From positions 87,357,001 to 87,421,000 of the forward strand of contig NC_088913.1 of NCBI RefSeq assembly GCF_963576675.1: DNA of 64,000 bases, given 5' to 3'. Position numbers and translations under genes: made by a program. The notes under the pieces were generated by a model. The model did no database searches and was not told the DNA's origin. It saw nothing but the letters and a program-made list of their open reading frames with translations. This stretch comes from Euphorbia lathyris. Its lineage: Eukaryota; Streptophyta; Magnoliopsida; Malpighiales; Euphorbiaceae. Positions 1 to 10,372 of the stretch are shown here, piece by piece. Each line of letters opens with the position of its first letter. Position 1 is the first letter of the stretch.

Positions 1-1042
1 CCGAACAAAAACAATCAAGAATATCCATAATGACACTCAACTGCTCCTCATTGCCTTCAATAAAGATAAGGACATCGTCTGCAAAGAATAAGTGAGTCAC
101 CTGGGGACAGAAGCTGTTGATCGCCACTGGGTGGAAACTCCCATTATCAATCGCATCTTGAATCAGGTGAGAGAGCCTCTCCATAGCAATAACGAAAAGG
201 AAGGGACTCATAGGATCCCCCTGATGGATACCCCGGCCCGGGGAGAACTCCTCCGACATATCCCCATTGACCATAACTTGAAACACATGAGAAGAAATAC
301 ATACCTTAATTAACCTTCTCCAGCTGTCCGGGATTCTAGCTCTCTCAAGACTCTCCATCAGGAAGTCCCAATTGATGCGATAATAGGCCTTCTCCAAATC
401 CAGCTTCAGAGCCACAATGCCTTTCTTCCCCTTCCTAATCTTCATTGTGTGGACCATTTCTTGGGCAATCACCACATTATCCATCATTTGTCTACCAGGC
501 ACAAAACTACCCTGATTCTGACAAATGATCGCATGAAGAATGCCCCGAATTCTATTAGCCACAATCTTTGTAACCGTTTTATAAAGAACATTACAAAGAC
601 TGATAGGCCTCATATGCAAAAAGGAAGAAGGCTTATCAATCTTAGGAATCAGAACCAGGAGGGTTCTATTAACCAGCTCAATATCCTTAGAACCATTGAA
701 CACACCTAAGATAAAACTATAGATGCCATCCTTCACAACTTCCCAATGCTTATGGTAAAAGCCCGCCGGCAGACCATCAATCTCAGGAGCTTTAGAAGCC
801 CCAATGCTGAAGATGGCATGGTCAATCTCTTTTCGGGATATAGGTTGAAAGGCATCCTGACTACTTTCCTCACTAATTAGAGGAAAGGTAGCAACAGAGT
901 GAGCCCCCTCCAGATGCACAGGTTCCTCTTTGAACAGGTCCTTGTAGAAGTCCAGGGCCAAATTCCGAATAACCTCATCTTCATATACCCAATCACCATT
1001 AGAATCCTTAATGGCATCAATTCTATTCCTCTGCCTTCTGAT
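1..1042 (-). pseudogene. L1-type LINE ORF2 fragment (reverse transcriptase)
   Basis: The complement is open throughout and encodes the linker and reverse transcriptase of a plant L1-like non-LTR retrotransposon; it runs off the left edge of the window. Reading from 1040 downward one sees the pre-RT linker (RNRIDAIKDSNGDWVYEDE), then SKAPEIDGLPAGFYHKHW, RPISLCNVLYKTVTKIVANR, the motif-A block KLDLEKAYYRINWDFL, the GDPMSPFLF block and the catalytic FADD box near 75-95. In motif A the usual AYDR is AYYR (aspartate to tyrosine), so this copy may be enzymatically weak. The endonuclease domain is missing on this side. Its first codons survive at 19043-19093, across the inserted Tat element, so both belong to one LINE whose middle was lost. 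Family assignment is firm; subfamily is not known. Confidence 0.9.
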
Positions 1043-1104
1043 CAGCTTTGGGCGACGCCCAATTTTATTTGGGCGTCGCCCAAAGACTTCTGGGACCCGT
1101 TGCC

Positions 1105-1112
1105 TATTTAAG
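1105..1112 (+). promoter_or_regulatory. TATA-like box of the Tat 5' LTR
   Basis: TATTTAAG lies inside the small palindrome TGCCTATTTAAGGCA, with a GC-rich hairpin just upstream. The same box is at 16786-16793 in the 3' LTR. By position it would set the start of the genomic RNA; no transcript data are available here. Confidence 0.55.
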
Positions 1113-2535
1113 GCACGGATCCCCATGCAAGAGGGGAGGATTTTTTTGGAGACTTTCTCACTCTAAGACATTTTTTAGAGAGAGAAAGTTACTTTTTTGG
1201 GAAAAAACATTTTTTTTCCTAAAAATTCCGAATTTCCCAAAAGTTAAAATTTTACCAAAAATACAAAAAAACACCGGAAAAGCACGATTCGTGGAATCAA
1301 CCGACTTCGACTTTCAGATACCGATCTTGAGGTATTATCCGAGGACTAGACTCGTTTTATTTTATTTAATTTATTTCTTTAATTTATTTATTTTTATGTT
1401 ATAATTTTATTTATTTAGTTATTTATTTATTTATCACGTTTTATTTAATTTTTTGTATTTATTTAATTTTCGTCTCGTATTAGATAAACGTTCGGTTTTG
1501 TTTTAAAATAAAAACCTCGTTTTAATATCCCAATACGAACCGTGATCCGATTCAAAGGTAGTTCGGGTATTAAAAACGTTGTAATTATAAGTTTTAAGAA
1601 TATTTCAAAATAACGTTTTAAAATAAAAACGTCGTTTTAGGAACTTCCGTTATAAACTATGATCCATTTTTGGTAGTTCGGAAGTCCAAAACGATAGAAT
1701 AGATCTAATCTAAAGCTTTTGAATAAATCTGAAAAGTTATGGACTGTTTCTGTAATTTTACGTTTTCTGTCACTAAAGGCTGTTTACCGACGGATTTTCC
1801 GTCGGTAAAGCTGCTGGAACCTTAAATACCCATTTTTTGAGTCTTTTTCTTATCTTTTTGGCATTTCTTCTTAAGTATATCTCTATTTAATTATGTAAAA
1901 TACTTGATAAATATATTTTTGGTTTATATAATTATTATCTACATATTATATGTCTATTTGTGTTATGTTAGAAATTTAATTTATATTGATTTGGTTTTGT
2001 AAATTATATAAGTATATATGTATAGTTTTTGTGACTTTTGGGGTGATTAATTGGTTTTTGGGTTATGATGTAAATATTGTTTTTGAATCAAAGGTTATTT
2101 TCTTATTTATGAACTTGCCTCATCATTTTTACATGTTTTGATTATAATATATCATACTTAGTGTTATTTTAATTATTATACATATACTTAGCTATACTAT
2201 AGGGTATTCTTTGCTTGGTTTTCAAAGTTATATGTATATCATTATTTTTATCTAAAAATATATATATGTATATATGTACATATTCTTCCTTATTCTTTTT
2301 GGCATTTGGGGACATGGTTTTAAATTGGTTTTCAACTGAGGAATTTTGATTTAATTGGTTCATTGTTGTAATTATGATAATGTTAAAGGTTAATTGAGTG
2401 AAAAGGGGAAAGTAAAATCACAAAAAAGAGTTTAATTTGCTTATTTAAACTTAAAGTTTTCTAGATATTCCTAAAAGTGTAAGTAACGTTTTCTTGACAT
2501 TTTAAACCATTTCTTAAAACATCACGTTTTAAAAC

Positions 2536-2799
2536 CTTAATTCGTTCCAACGACGAATTAAGTGAACCTTGTAATTAAAATTGCTTTTAATTGTAAATAA
2601 TAGAGTTTTTGAATTGTTTTCCTAACTAAATGGTTTTTGAACAAAATAAATTGACTCGTATGCTTAACCACGTTTTCTTATTAAGGCTTTTATCTCAATA
2701 TTTTCAAACGCTCGAGTCGTTCCAACGGCGATTCGAGTGAACGTCATTAAACGGGGTTTTGAAACGTACCTAAATCGTTCCAACAGCGATTAAGGTACG
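2536..2799 (+). other. three stem-loops with a shared loop in the 5' LTR
   Basis: Three hairpins share the loop core TCCAAC(G/A)(G/A) but have different stems. Hairpin one (2536-2562) has perfect 10-bp arms CTTAATTCGT/ACGAATTAAG. Hairpin two (2711-2737) has 9-bp arms CTCGAGTCG/CGATTCGAG with one pair that is G-U in sense RNA. Hairpin three (2765-2799) has 13-bp arms CGTACCTAAATCG/CGATTAAGGTACG with one mismatch. The 3' LTR repeats all three (about 18210-18475) with a few changes. Different stem sequences that stay complementary point to selection on structure, either as RNA or as a protein-bound inverted repeat. Function is not known. Confidence 0.7.
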
Positions 2800-3373
2800 A
2801 ACCATGTAAATAAACTCGTTTTTGGGAAGTGAGCTTAGTTTAGAGTTAGTATGTAATACGAAGCATAAATCACATTGTAAACAAATCAATTCTTTCTTCT
2901 CCCCCTCTCTCTCCTATGTATTTTGAACTGATGTAAATGGGTGATTCTTTACCAAAATGGCTTTCCATAATATATGCTCAAAACGGTTTTCAAAACGAGA
3001 AAGAAAAGGTTTCAAATGAATTTTAAACTTAAAGAAATATGCGATTAGTCCGTTATGGCCTAACACGCTGAGTAGGAGGCCGGTGGTTCATAACCGGGCG
3101 ATGTCGGGGTGCCTAGTAGCCTTTCTCCGGAAAGGAGCTAGCCTTCTCGGCTCGTACCTAAGTTTCCCGAACCCTCACCGGTCTCCCGCAAGGGATTGGT
3201 GTTCATTTTCCCATTCATGGGTGGCGACTCTTCCATACTCCGAGCTTCGGTCCTACCGAGCAGCTTGATTCCACGATTGGTTGCTTTCGGCGCCAATCAC
3301 CGCTTACATCGCCATGAGGTGTCCACCCCCCGGTCCGCCCGGGAGATTAGGCCGCGGCACCTCGTCTAACAAG

Positions 3374-3391
3374 TGGCGACTCTGCTGGGGA
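3374..3391 (+). other. primer-binding site of the Tat element
   Basis: TGGCGACTCTGCTGGGGA starts two bases after the 5' LTR end. It has the TGG start of a tRNA 3'-end complement and is unlike the initiator-Met site. Tat/Ogre elements are known for tRNA-Arg-type sites, which this resembles; the tRNA identity is inferred, not matched. Confidence 0.75.
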
Positions 3392-5307
3392 AGCGAGAAA
3401 TTTGATTCCGGAAGGCGTGTATTAAGCCCTTAACGGGGACGGATCGTATTATTTCTTTTCGTATGCATTCATGAGCATTATTGCAAACCTTTTGGGTAAT
3501 TTTCGCGAAACCTCTAGCGAGAGTCCATTCGTCGCTCGAAAGAGGCTAGTGTAAGTTCCCCCTTACAGTAAGGCACCAAAGGGTCCCCATCCATTCGTTA
3601 GGGGCGAATTTGTGCGGTCCTGTGAGGTCCCGCGATCAGCCGTGTCAGCATATAGTAGCCTTAGAAGTTGCCATAGGATTACCCGTTACCATTTTTGATG
3701 TGATAAATGAATCAGGTCGTGTTTTTAAAATTGCCATGATACGTGTCTAATCCTAAAATATGTAAAGGAAATGAAGCGATACGTTAATATAACTCTTAAA
3801 CCGATATATAAACCACCCCAATGCATCGAAATGATTCGAACTAAAGACGACTTAGTCATCTCGTATGAATGGACTTGTGCGACCCGCCTGGTCCCTTTTC
3901 GTGTCCCGAAGAAGGCACATATTCAGGAAATACGTTGTGACGTAAGCACGTATTAATACGAATCGGTTTTGGTATTAAGGATAGTTATATCTCGATTGAA
4001 AAGACTATATTAACAGTAGCCGTTATTCACACTCTTTAAATAGGTTGGGATGAAACGAAATTATGACGAAACGAAAACGAAGAACATTTCTGTTTTTAAC
4101 GACCCCGTTGTAACGTAAAGAGTTTCGCAAACGTGGCCCGTCCCTTCCGAATAAAAGACGAGCTCTTACGTTATGCCTTGCGTTGTTCTAAAGAGAAATG
4201 GACGTATCCGCAAAAAGTGACTAAGAAAATAAAAGAAAAGCAAAAATAAACAAACGACCAAAGTCATTCTGTATCTACGATATATATCCATCCCGAGGGA
4301 AGTTAAAGAAAATAAACCAATGCCGTTAAATACGTGCCTCGAGCCGGTATGTACGCCGTTTAAAATCATAAAGCTGAATTAAGCTAAACCGCATGATTGC
4401 ACCATATGGACGAGACTGTGGGTTTGACTAATGGCCCGATCATTTCGACCGTTACCAAAACTACAAGAAATATGGCCCGATCTGCGCGTTTGCTTAACTC
4501 GCGCCTAAATGAAAAAAAAACGGTAATATCCTTGCTTCGAATAAGCATGCGATTAAACGAAACGTTGATTTTCTATAACCACGCTAGGGTGATATATCCC
4601 GTAAATTGGAAGAAATAAAGAGTTGTTATTAGCCGAAAGATTATCGTACGCTCGAATAAGACTCGCCGTCTTTTCACGTAGCAAAAAACGAGCAAACGGA
4701 TTCTTAACGCTAAAAACAAACCCGTTACGCGATGAGTCCGTTCCTTAAAAGTGCTTTCATCACTAAATAAACACGTGGTTACGTCTCTCGATAGATCCAA
4801 AAGATCCCGTCGTAATCCAAAAATCGAGACACGAACCCACGCGAATAAAAGGGAACGAGTCATTGTCAATAACGAACGATTGAACTGAAAGAATAACTCG
4901 TACCACGTCTAAAATCCAAGATGCATTCAAAGGGAGTCAAAACCAGAACTAATGCATCTCGCAAAATGACAAAAGACGAGTTATTCCGAAAAGACAATCC
5001 AACTTGGTCGATATCTTAGTCACCAAACGCTGATGCGTCAAAACGAATTGTATTGTCCGATGGATGATTTACTTTTCCGCAATAATCGACGGCATCACGC
5101 GTCCCTTGGACCGCAATGTGAGCGCCAAACCAAAATCCTAAGAAAGAGACTGAGACCATCGAGTGTGTGGAGGAATAAGGGTGGAAGAGAGATGCTGTGA
5201 TACGTGTAATTAGACTGACGTTTGTTCTTCTTATCTTATATATTCGTAAATAAATAAACGCACACACCACGAATCATGCATATAAAATCATGCATACATG
5301 CTAATGG
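3392..5307 (+). other. Tat leader between primer-binding site and gag
   Basis: About 1.9 kb with no credible coding sequence. Small open frames on both strands here are short and without domain features. A long untranslated leader is usual for the Tat lineage. It probably holds dimerisation and packaging signals, but none can be recognised by eye. Confidence 0.6.
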
Positions 5308-6816
5308 ATGACCGTTCGCACAGACTTCATCATTAAGCGGTTGTGGTTGCGCGAGAGTAACTGGTTAGTCAGGCAGTTTGATCAGCTACAGATAGACAGT
5401 TCCGAATTGGCAGTTGTGGCTTCTGAATCATCTTCGTCCGAGTATACTCAGTCTTCTGTCAGTATGTCTGCGACCGACGAAAAGGTGGCCGAATTGGAAA
5501 ACTCTGTGAACAACATTAATGATCAGTTGGCCGCAATTTTGGCCCAGCTAGCTGAGTTGGCGTTGAAGGATAACAAGAGTGGTTGTAAGCTCGCTGAGAA
5601 TGAGGTGAACACTGGTCCCCGCTTCGGGAATGAGGATGACTATCAGGATTATATCCAGAAACAGCTTGAGAAAGAGAAGGCTAAGGAAGAGGAGTGGAAG
5701 CAGCATATCACTCAGGAGGTGCAGGATCTGCGTGGGGGAAGCTCGGGAAGTCAGGACTTTTATAATTTGAAGAATTGTTTGTCAGCAGCTGCTTTGCCTT
5801 TGAAGTTTCGACTTCTTGACATGAAAAAGTTTGACGGAACTGGGGATCCTACCGCCCACATGAATCAGTATGTCGCAGTAATGAAGCACACGATCCTGAC
5901 TGAGGATCAAGTCCTGGGGCTATTTAATACTTATCTGGAGGGGGCTGCCCTCATATGGTTTCATGCGTTGCCAATGGTTACGAAAAGAGATTGGAAGGAG
6001 TTGGCAAAGTCATTTATCGCTCAATATGGTTTCAACACTATGCTTGAGGTTACTCTAAAGGAACTGGAAAGCACTAAGCAACAAGCTAATGAGTCTTTTT
6101 CCGATTTTGTGAGGAGGTGGAGAGCCAAGGCGGCAGTTATGAAGCAGAAGCCGCTTGAGCAGGATCAGATCCGAATGGTAGTGGGTAACACATTGCCGTA
6201 TATTAAGAATGAGCTGCGGTATATGCCTTTTACCGATTTCAATCAGATGTATAGCTGCGCCTTGACAGTTGAGGGGGACGGAGAGCCGAAGAAAGCTTAT
6301 ACCAAGTGGACAAAGTCTGGATATAGTGCCGGAGGGCCAAGTGCGAGTGCAGAATGTGCCGCAGTGAAAGTGCTTGATCTTAATGCTATCGAGAAGAGGC
6401 AGTTCGCCAAATTTGATCAGACCTACGTAAAAGTTTTCGAACGATTGCAGAAAAAAGGGTTGTTGAAAGCTCTTACTCCTTATAACAAAGCTCCACCTTC
6501 TCCGCAGATACAAGCTAGGGGATACTGCGAATTCCACAGCAGTTATGGGCATACTATTGAAAACTGTGAGAGTTTGAAGCACGAGATCCAAGATTTGATT
6601 GAGGAGAAGAAGATACCTGATCCTTCATCGGCGAACCCTTCCACTAGGCGTAATCTACTGCCTAATCATAGGGTGAGCATGATCGGAGTCAGGCTGAAAG
6701 AAAGCATGGTTGTGGAATCCTTCGGGGAAAATGAAGAGGAGCTGTTGGACTCCGATGAGAAAAGGAATGTGGGAAATGGTTTATACGTGTCTGTTTTGGA
6801 GGAAGAGCCAACATAA
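5308..6816 (+). CDS. gag: Tat gag polyprotein
   Basis: Structural capsid/nucleocapsid protein of the retrotransposon, about 502 residues. An acidic, coiled-coil-like N-terminus (about 60-150) is followed by the Retrotrans_gag domain (about 170-300) with the family signatures FDGTGDPTAHMNQY, LEGAALIWFHALP, DWKELAKSFIAQY and SFSDFVRRWRAKAA. Near residue 410 is a Tat-type zinc knuckle, CEFHSSYGHTIENC, spaced C-x2-H-x6-H-x4-C-like rather than the retroviral CCHC. The frame closes with TAA at 6814-6816, but the same frame reopens immediately into the next gag-like ORF, so the two may once have been one polyprotein or be joined by readthrough. The first codon read at 5308 is ATG-like by frame context, but the true start is not proven. 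Confidence 0.88.
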   Translation: MTVRTDFIIKRLWLRESNWLVRQFDQLQIDSSELAVVASESSSSEYTQSSVSMSATDEKVAELENSVNNINDQLAAILAQLAELALKDNKSGCKLAENEVNTGPRFGNEDDYQDYIQKQLEKEKAKEEEWKQHITQEVQDLRGGSSGSQDFYNLKNCLSAAALPLKFRLLDMKKFDGTGDPTAHMNQYVAVMKHTILTEDQVLGLFNTYLEGAALIWFHALPMVTKRDWKELAKSFIAQYGFNTMLEVTLKELESTKQQANESFSDFVRRWRAKAAVMKQKPLEQDQIRMVVGNTLPYIKNELRYMPFTDFNQMYSCALTVEGDGEPKKAYTKWTKSGYSAGGPSASAECAAVKVLDLNAIEKRQFAKFDQTYVKVFERLQKKGLLKALTPYNKAPPSPQIQARGYCEFHSSYGHTIENCESLKHEIQDLIEEKKIPDPSSANPSTRRNLLPNHRVSMIGVRLKESMVVESFGENEEELLDSDEKRNVGNGLYVSVLEEEPT

Positions 6817-6822
6817 GAGGTG

Positions 6823-8013
6823 ATGGACGATAGAACTGAAACTGAGGAAACCGAGGAAGTATCATCTCGGAGGATCATGCTTGTGTTGAAATTGTTCAGT
6901 GGGGTAGAAGACCTCGAAGCTCATTTGTATGGATACGTGTGTGCCATGTTTGGGGAGCCATACAAAGTGGAAAAAGTCGCTCCATGGTTCTATCTTTCGC
7001 TGGTGGGCGAACCTTTGAAGTGGTTTCAATCGCTACCCGACTCGACTAAGCATGATTGGTCACTAATGTCAAGCTTGTTTTTGATGAAGTATCGAAGAGA
7101 CAAAGCACAGGCAGGAGAATATAGCGCGATGCAAATTGGGCCTATCAAACGTCCGTTTCCGACTGTCAGCAAGTATAATGAAGGGAAGGACCCCATGGAG
7201 CACTTGCATTTTTATCTGTCGGCCATGGGTCCTCTAGGTTTCAAAGAGGAGGAGATCACGAGCTTGTTTTGCAACTCATTGGCAGGAGAGTCACTGGTGT
7301 GGTACATGTCTCTTACAATGCACGTTAAAGCAGATTGGGCAAAAATGACTAAAAGATTCATCAAGAAATACGCCGCACGGGAATGCCCAGAGGAAATGCC
7401 TGCATTACCCGAAGAGGAGACACCTGAAGCAGTAACAGCCATGTCTAAGTATAAGGGAGATGAGAACCCCATTGATCACATAAACCATTTCTGTGCCTAC
7501 ATGTTTGATGCGGGACTCTACCGAAGTGAGTTAGTCCAGCATTTTCCAAAGACACTCATAGGAGAAGCTTTGATGTGGCACCGAATGCTCTCGGCAAAGA
7601 CAAAAGGGGACTGGGGATCTCTCATGGAGGCCTTTGTGCAGAGGTATGAGATGTACATTCCGTGGACAGGGTCGTTGGAAGATTTAGAAAGGATCAAGCA
7701 ATTTCCCGAGGAAGCATTCGTGGATTATGCTAGAAGATGGAGGTTTAAATATGCCTCGTGTCGGGTCACCCTGAGTGATCAGGAGCAACTCATGTGCATC
7801 CGGAAGGGTGCTATTCCACTCGTGGCTAGAAGAATGAATGGAGTGTTCCTCAAGGACTATGAAGAATTGATAGGCTGGGCTCAGTATGGATCGTCGGACC
7901 CTTCCTACATAAATCCGAATGTCCCTCACATAATGGATCTGATAGTCGTGGACATTTGGGGAAGTTCCTCCGACGAGGAAGGTATCAATCAGAGGGTTCC
8001 GATCAACATCTAG
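6823..8013 (+). CDS. second ORF made of repeated gag-like modules
   Basis: About 396 residues, in the same frame as gag and separated from it only by a TAA. It contains three successive, diverged copies of the N-terminal half of a Retrotrans_gag domain. Each has an acidic D/N-P-x-x-H-type start, a hydrophobic E-x-L-x-W(F/Y/H) block and a K-x-D-W block. The W blocks are GEPLKWFQSLP, GESLVWYMSL and GEALMWHRML; the DW blocks are KHDWSLMSSLF, KADWAKMTKRF and KGDWGSLMEAF. Only the last copy continues into the C-terminal half (EAFVDYARRWRFKYA). No zinc knuckle and no Asp-Ser/Thr-Gly protease site is seen, although protease normally lies between gag and RT. It ends at TAG 8011-8013, after which the frame stays open to 8442. 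Confidence 0.75.
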   Translation: MDDRTETEETEEVSSRRIMLVLKLFSGVEDLEAHLYGYVCAMFGEPYKVEKVAPWFYLSLVGEPLKWFQSLPDSTKHDWSLMSSLFLMKYRRDKAQAGEYSAMQIGPIKRPFPTVSKYNEGKDPMEHLHFYLSAMGPLGFKEEEITSLFCNSLAGESLVWYMSLTMHVKADWAKMTKRFIKKYAARECPEEMPALPEEETPEAVTAMSKYKGDENPIDHINHFCAYMFDAGLYRSELVQHFPKTLIGEALMWHRMLSAKTKGDWGSLMEAFVQRYEMYIPWTGSLEDLERIKQFPEEAFVDYARRWRFKYASCRVTLSDQEQLMCIRKGAIPLVARRMNGVFLKDYEELIGWAQYGSSDPSYINPNVPHIMDLIVVDIWGSSSDEEGINQRVPINI

Positions 8014-8599
8014 GATGAGTCTGATGAGGAGTCGGAAGTGGCTATTAGCGCCAAAGGAAAGATTCTACCGGGTTTTGAGATCTTCAATGATGTTACCGAC
8101 TGGGGCAAAGGAAAGGCAAGCTGCTTCGTCGAGGAGATCATGATGTCAGATTTGAATGCCGAGGAGCAAGTCATCACTATTGAAGCAACTGTGGGAGCAG
8201 TGGACGAGCCCAGTACCTCCAAAGCTTATGAGAAACCCGAGAACCCTGATGATGAAAATTGTATTACTGCTTTATTTGAATCCGATGATGTACTCGCCAA
8301 CACTATCAATGAAATGAATTCTGATTTTGCTTACTTGCTTGATGTTGATCGTGATCATTCCATGCATTCTCATTCATATAACATGCCTACATTTGAAATC
8401 AATACAATAGAAATGTCAACTTTCAAATTGCTCAAGAATTAACTATCGAAGAGAGGAAAGAATTTGAGAGAATAATTAAAAATACGAAATAGTGTTTGCT
8501 TGGACATACGAAGACATGCCAGGAATTGATCAATCAATCGTAACTCACCGTATTCCAAAATACCCCGACGTGAAGCCCGTGAAGCAGAAACTCTGACGC
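8014..8599 (+). pseudogene. degenerate linker between gag-like ORF and reverse transcriptase
   Basis: The gag frame stays open after TAG 8011-8013 to 8442 and encodes an acidic linker (WGKGKASCFVEEIMMSD and onwards) of the kind that precedes RT in Tat polyproteins. The polyprotein then continues in other frames: LTIEERKEFERIIK (about 8445-8485), then after a one-base shift YEIVFAWTYEDMPG, the conserved block before RT, up to an in-frame TGA at 8594-8596. That TGA replaces a codon in the conserved KQKLRRMRPEW stretch, fitting a CGA-to-TGA mutation. I see no aspartic protease motif anywhere in this interval. Confidence 0.7.
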
Positions 8600-10372
8600 A
8601 TGAGACCGGAATGGGCAGATAAGATCAGAGAAGAAGTGAAGAAGCAGTTAGAAGCAGGGTTCATCGAAGTAATCGACTATCCCCCTTGGGTCGCAAATGT
8701 AGTGCCCATCGCAAAGAAGGACGGCAAAGTGAGAATGTGCGTCGATTATAGAGATCTTAACAAGGCGTGCCCCAAAGATAAATTCGCGCTGCCTCATATC
8801 GACGTGTTGATCGACAGTGCAGCATCAAGCATCTTACACACGAATGTGGACGGTTTCATGGGCTACATGCAAGTTCAGATGGCTGAGAAACACAAAGCGA
8901 AAACCTCGTTCACAACTGAGTGGGGAACATACTGCTATAGGGTGATGCCGTTTGGTTTGAAAAATGTCGGGGCGACTTACCAGCGAATGGCTACGGCACT
9001 ATTCCATGATATGATACACAAAGAGGTAGAGGTTTATGTGGATGACATGATGGTCAAGTCGGAGACGAGAGAGGGGCATTTTGCTGCACTCGAAAAGTTT
9101 TTGGCCCGAATTGCAGAATTCAAACTAAGGTTAAACCCAAAGAAGTGCTTCTTCGGCGTTTCGTCGGGGAAAATCTTAGGTTATGTAATTGGAAACAAGG
9201 GAATTGAGGTAGATCCCGATAAAGTGAAGGCCATACGTGAAATGCCGGCACCAAAGAATGAGAAAGAAGTGAGAGGGTTTCTGGGGCAGGTTCAGTATAT
9301 CAGTCGGTTCATAGCAAGACTCACCGCAATCTGCGAGCCAATCTTTAAGTTGCTACGGAAAGATCAACCCACGATTTGGAATGATAAGTGTCTGCAAGCC
9401 TTGGAGAACGTCCGGAACTATTTGTCTAATCCACCTGTTCTGAGACCGCCTAAACTGGGAAAACCGCTTCTCCTCTATGTGGCAATCGAAGAGCGATTTA
9501 TTGGGGCAATGCTGGCCCAAGAAGGAGACACCGGTGTGGAGCACGCGGTGTATTATCTGAGTAAGAAGTTCCTGGAATACGAGCTTAAGTATAACATGAT
9601 CGAAAAGATGTGCGTGGCGGTAGTATGGTTAACAAAGAAACTACGACACTATTTTCAATCTTACAAAGTGATCATTATTTCCCGGATGGATCCTGTGAAG
9701 TATCTGTACCGAACTCCGTCTCTAACAGGGAAGTTAGCCCGATGGTTGTTGCTTTTGTCCGAATTTGATATCGAATATGTAACGAAGAAGGTTATCAAGG
9801 GGAGAGCCGTAGCAGAATTTCTGGCCAACCAACCTCTGAACGCAGAAGAGGAAGAGATAAACTATGATTTCCCCGATGAGCACTTGAACGCAATAGAAGT
9901 TATACCGTGGAAAATGTTCTTCGATGGAGCAGTTAATTCGAATGGAGCCGGAGTAGGAGTGCTACTTATCTCACCGAAAGGAGAAAGGATACCAATGGCG
10001 AAGAAGTTATCATTCCCTCTTACTAACAATATGGCCGAGTATGAAGCATGCATCTATGGGTTAGAGTCGCTAACGACATTGGGAGCATCGTATGTGGAAA
10101 TCTGGGGCGACTCAAAGCTGATCATCGAGCAGGCACAAGGAAACTGGGAAGTGAGGGAAGAAAGATTACGTCCATACCTAGACCAGCTAGAAGGGTTGGC
10201 ACAAAGATTCAATGAATGTCGTTTTTATCACATTCCTCGAGCACAGAACCAGGCAGCGGATGCTTTGGCCACTTTGGTATCAGTATGGGATAACCATCGG
10301 AACCTTGCCTCGAAGCCTTTGGTATTGAAGAGGTCTCACAAACGAAGATGTAATGCTGTTGGGGGCAGATGA
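8600..10372 (+). CDS. pol: Tat reverse transcriptase - RNase H - second RNase H
   Basis: About 590 residues, opening at ATG 8600 only because of the upstream TGA; the real polyprotein starts earlier. RT occupies about 1-250, with WVANVVPIAKKDGKVRMCVD, YRDLNKACPKD, VMPFGLKNVGATYQR and the catalytic box YVDDMMV. Motif A reads NVDGFMGY. The connection/RNase H follows (LLLYVAIEERFIGAMLAQ, YYLSKKFLEYELKYNMIEK). From about 440 comes a second RNase H (MFFDGAVNSNGAGVGVLL, NNMAEYEACIYGLE, GDSKLIIEQ, NQAADALA), the extra domain that defines the Tat lineage. The downstream integrase is in another frame, so the polyprotein is interrupted. Confidence 0.92.
   Translation: MRPEWADKIREEVKKQLEAGFIEVIDYPPWVANVVPIAKKDGKVRMCVDYRDLNKACPKDKFALPHIDVLIDSAASSILHTNVDGFMGYMQVQMAEKHKAKTSFTTEWGTYCYRVMPFGLKNVGATYQRMATALFHDMIHKEVEVYVDDMMVKSETREGHFAALEKFLARIAEFKLRLNPKKCFFGVSSGKILGYVIGNKGIEVDPDKVKAIREMPAPKNEKEVRGFLGQVQYISRFIARLTAICEPIFKLLRKDQPTIWNDKCLQALENVRNYLSNPPVLRPPKLGKPLLLYVAIEERFIGAMLAQEGDTGVEHAVYYLSKKFLEYELKYNMIEKMCVAVVWLTKKLRHYFQSYKVIIISRMDPVKYLYRTPSLTGKLARWLLLLSEFDIEYVTKKVIKGRAVAEFLANQPLNAEEEEINYDFPDEHLNAIEVIPWKMFFDGAVNSNGAGVGVLLISPKGERIPMAKKLSFPLTNNMAEYEACIYGLESLTTLGASYVEIWGDSKLIIEQAQGNWEVREERLRPYLDQLEGLAQRFNECRFYHIPRAQNQAADALATLVSVWDNHRNLASKPLVLKRSHKRRCNAVGGR

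Larger units (their letters stand above)
1043..3371 (+). repeat. 5' LTR of the Tat element, truncated at its left end
   Basis: The sequence from CAGCTTTGGG at 1043 matches the 3' LTR from 16734 to its end with only scattered substitutions and small indels, such as an extra 8-bp TATATATG-type repeat near 2268. It ends in CTCGTCTAACA directly before the primer-binding site. The U3 part present in the other LTR (16105-16733) is absent and LINE sequence abuts instead, so the promoter-distal U3 has been deleted together with part of the host LINE. The surviving part still holds the TATA-like box, the GC hairpin (1044-1083), an 11-bp-arm palindrome around TTTACCGACGG (about 1789-1815) and the three stem-loops described separately. 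Confidence 0.93.

Noticed and set aside
4166..5270. Short minus-strand ORFs in the Tat leader
   Set aside because: No domain, and they lie in the untranslated leader; a second antisense gene is not supported.
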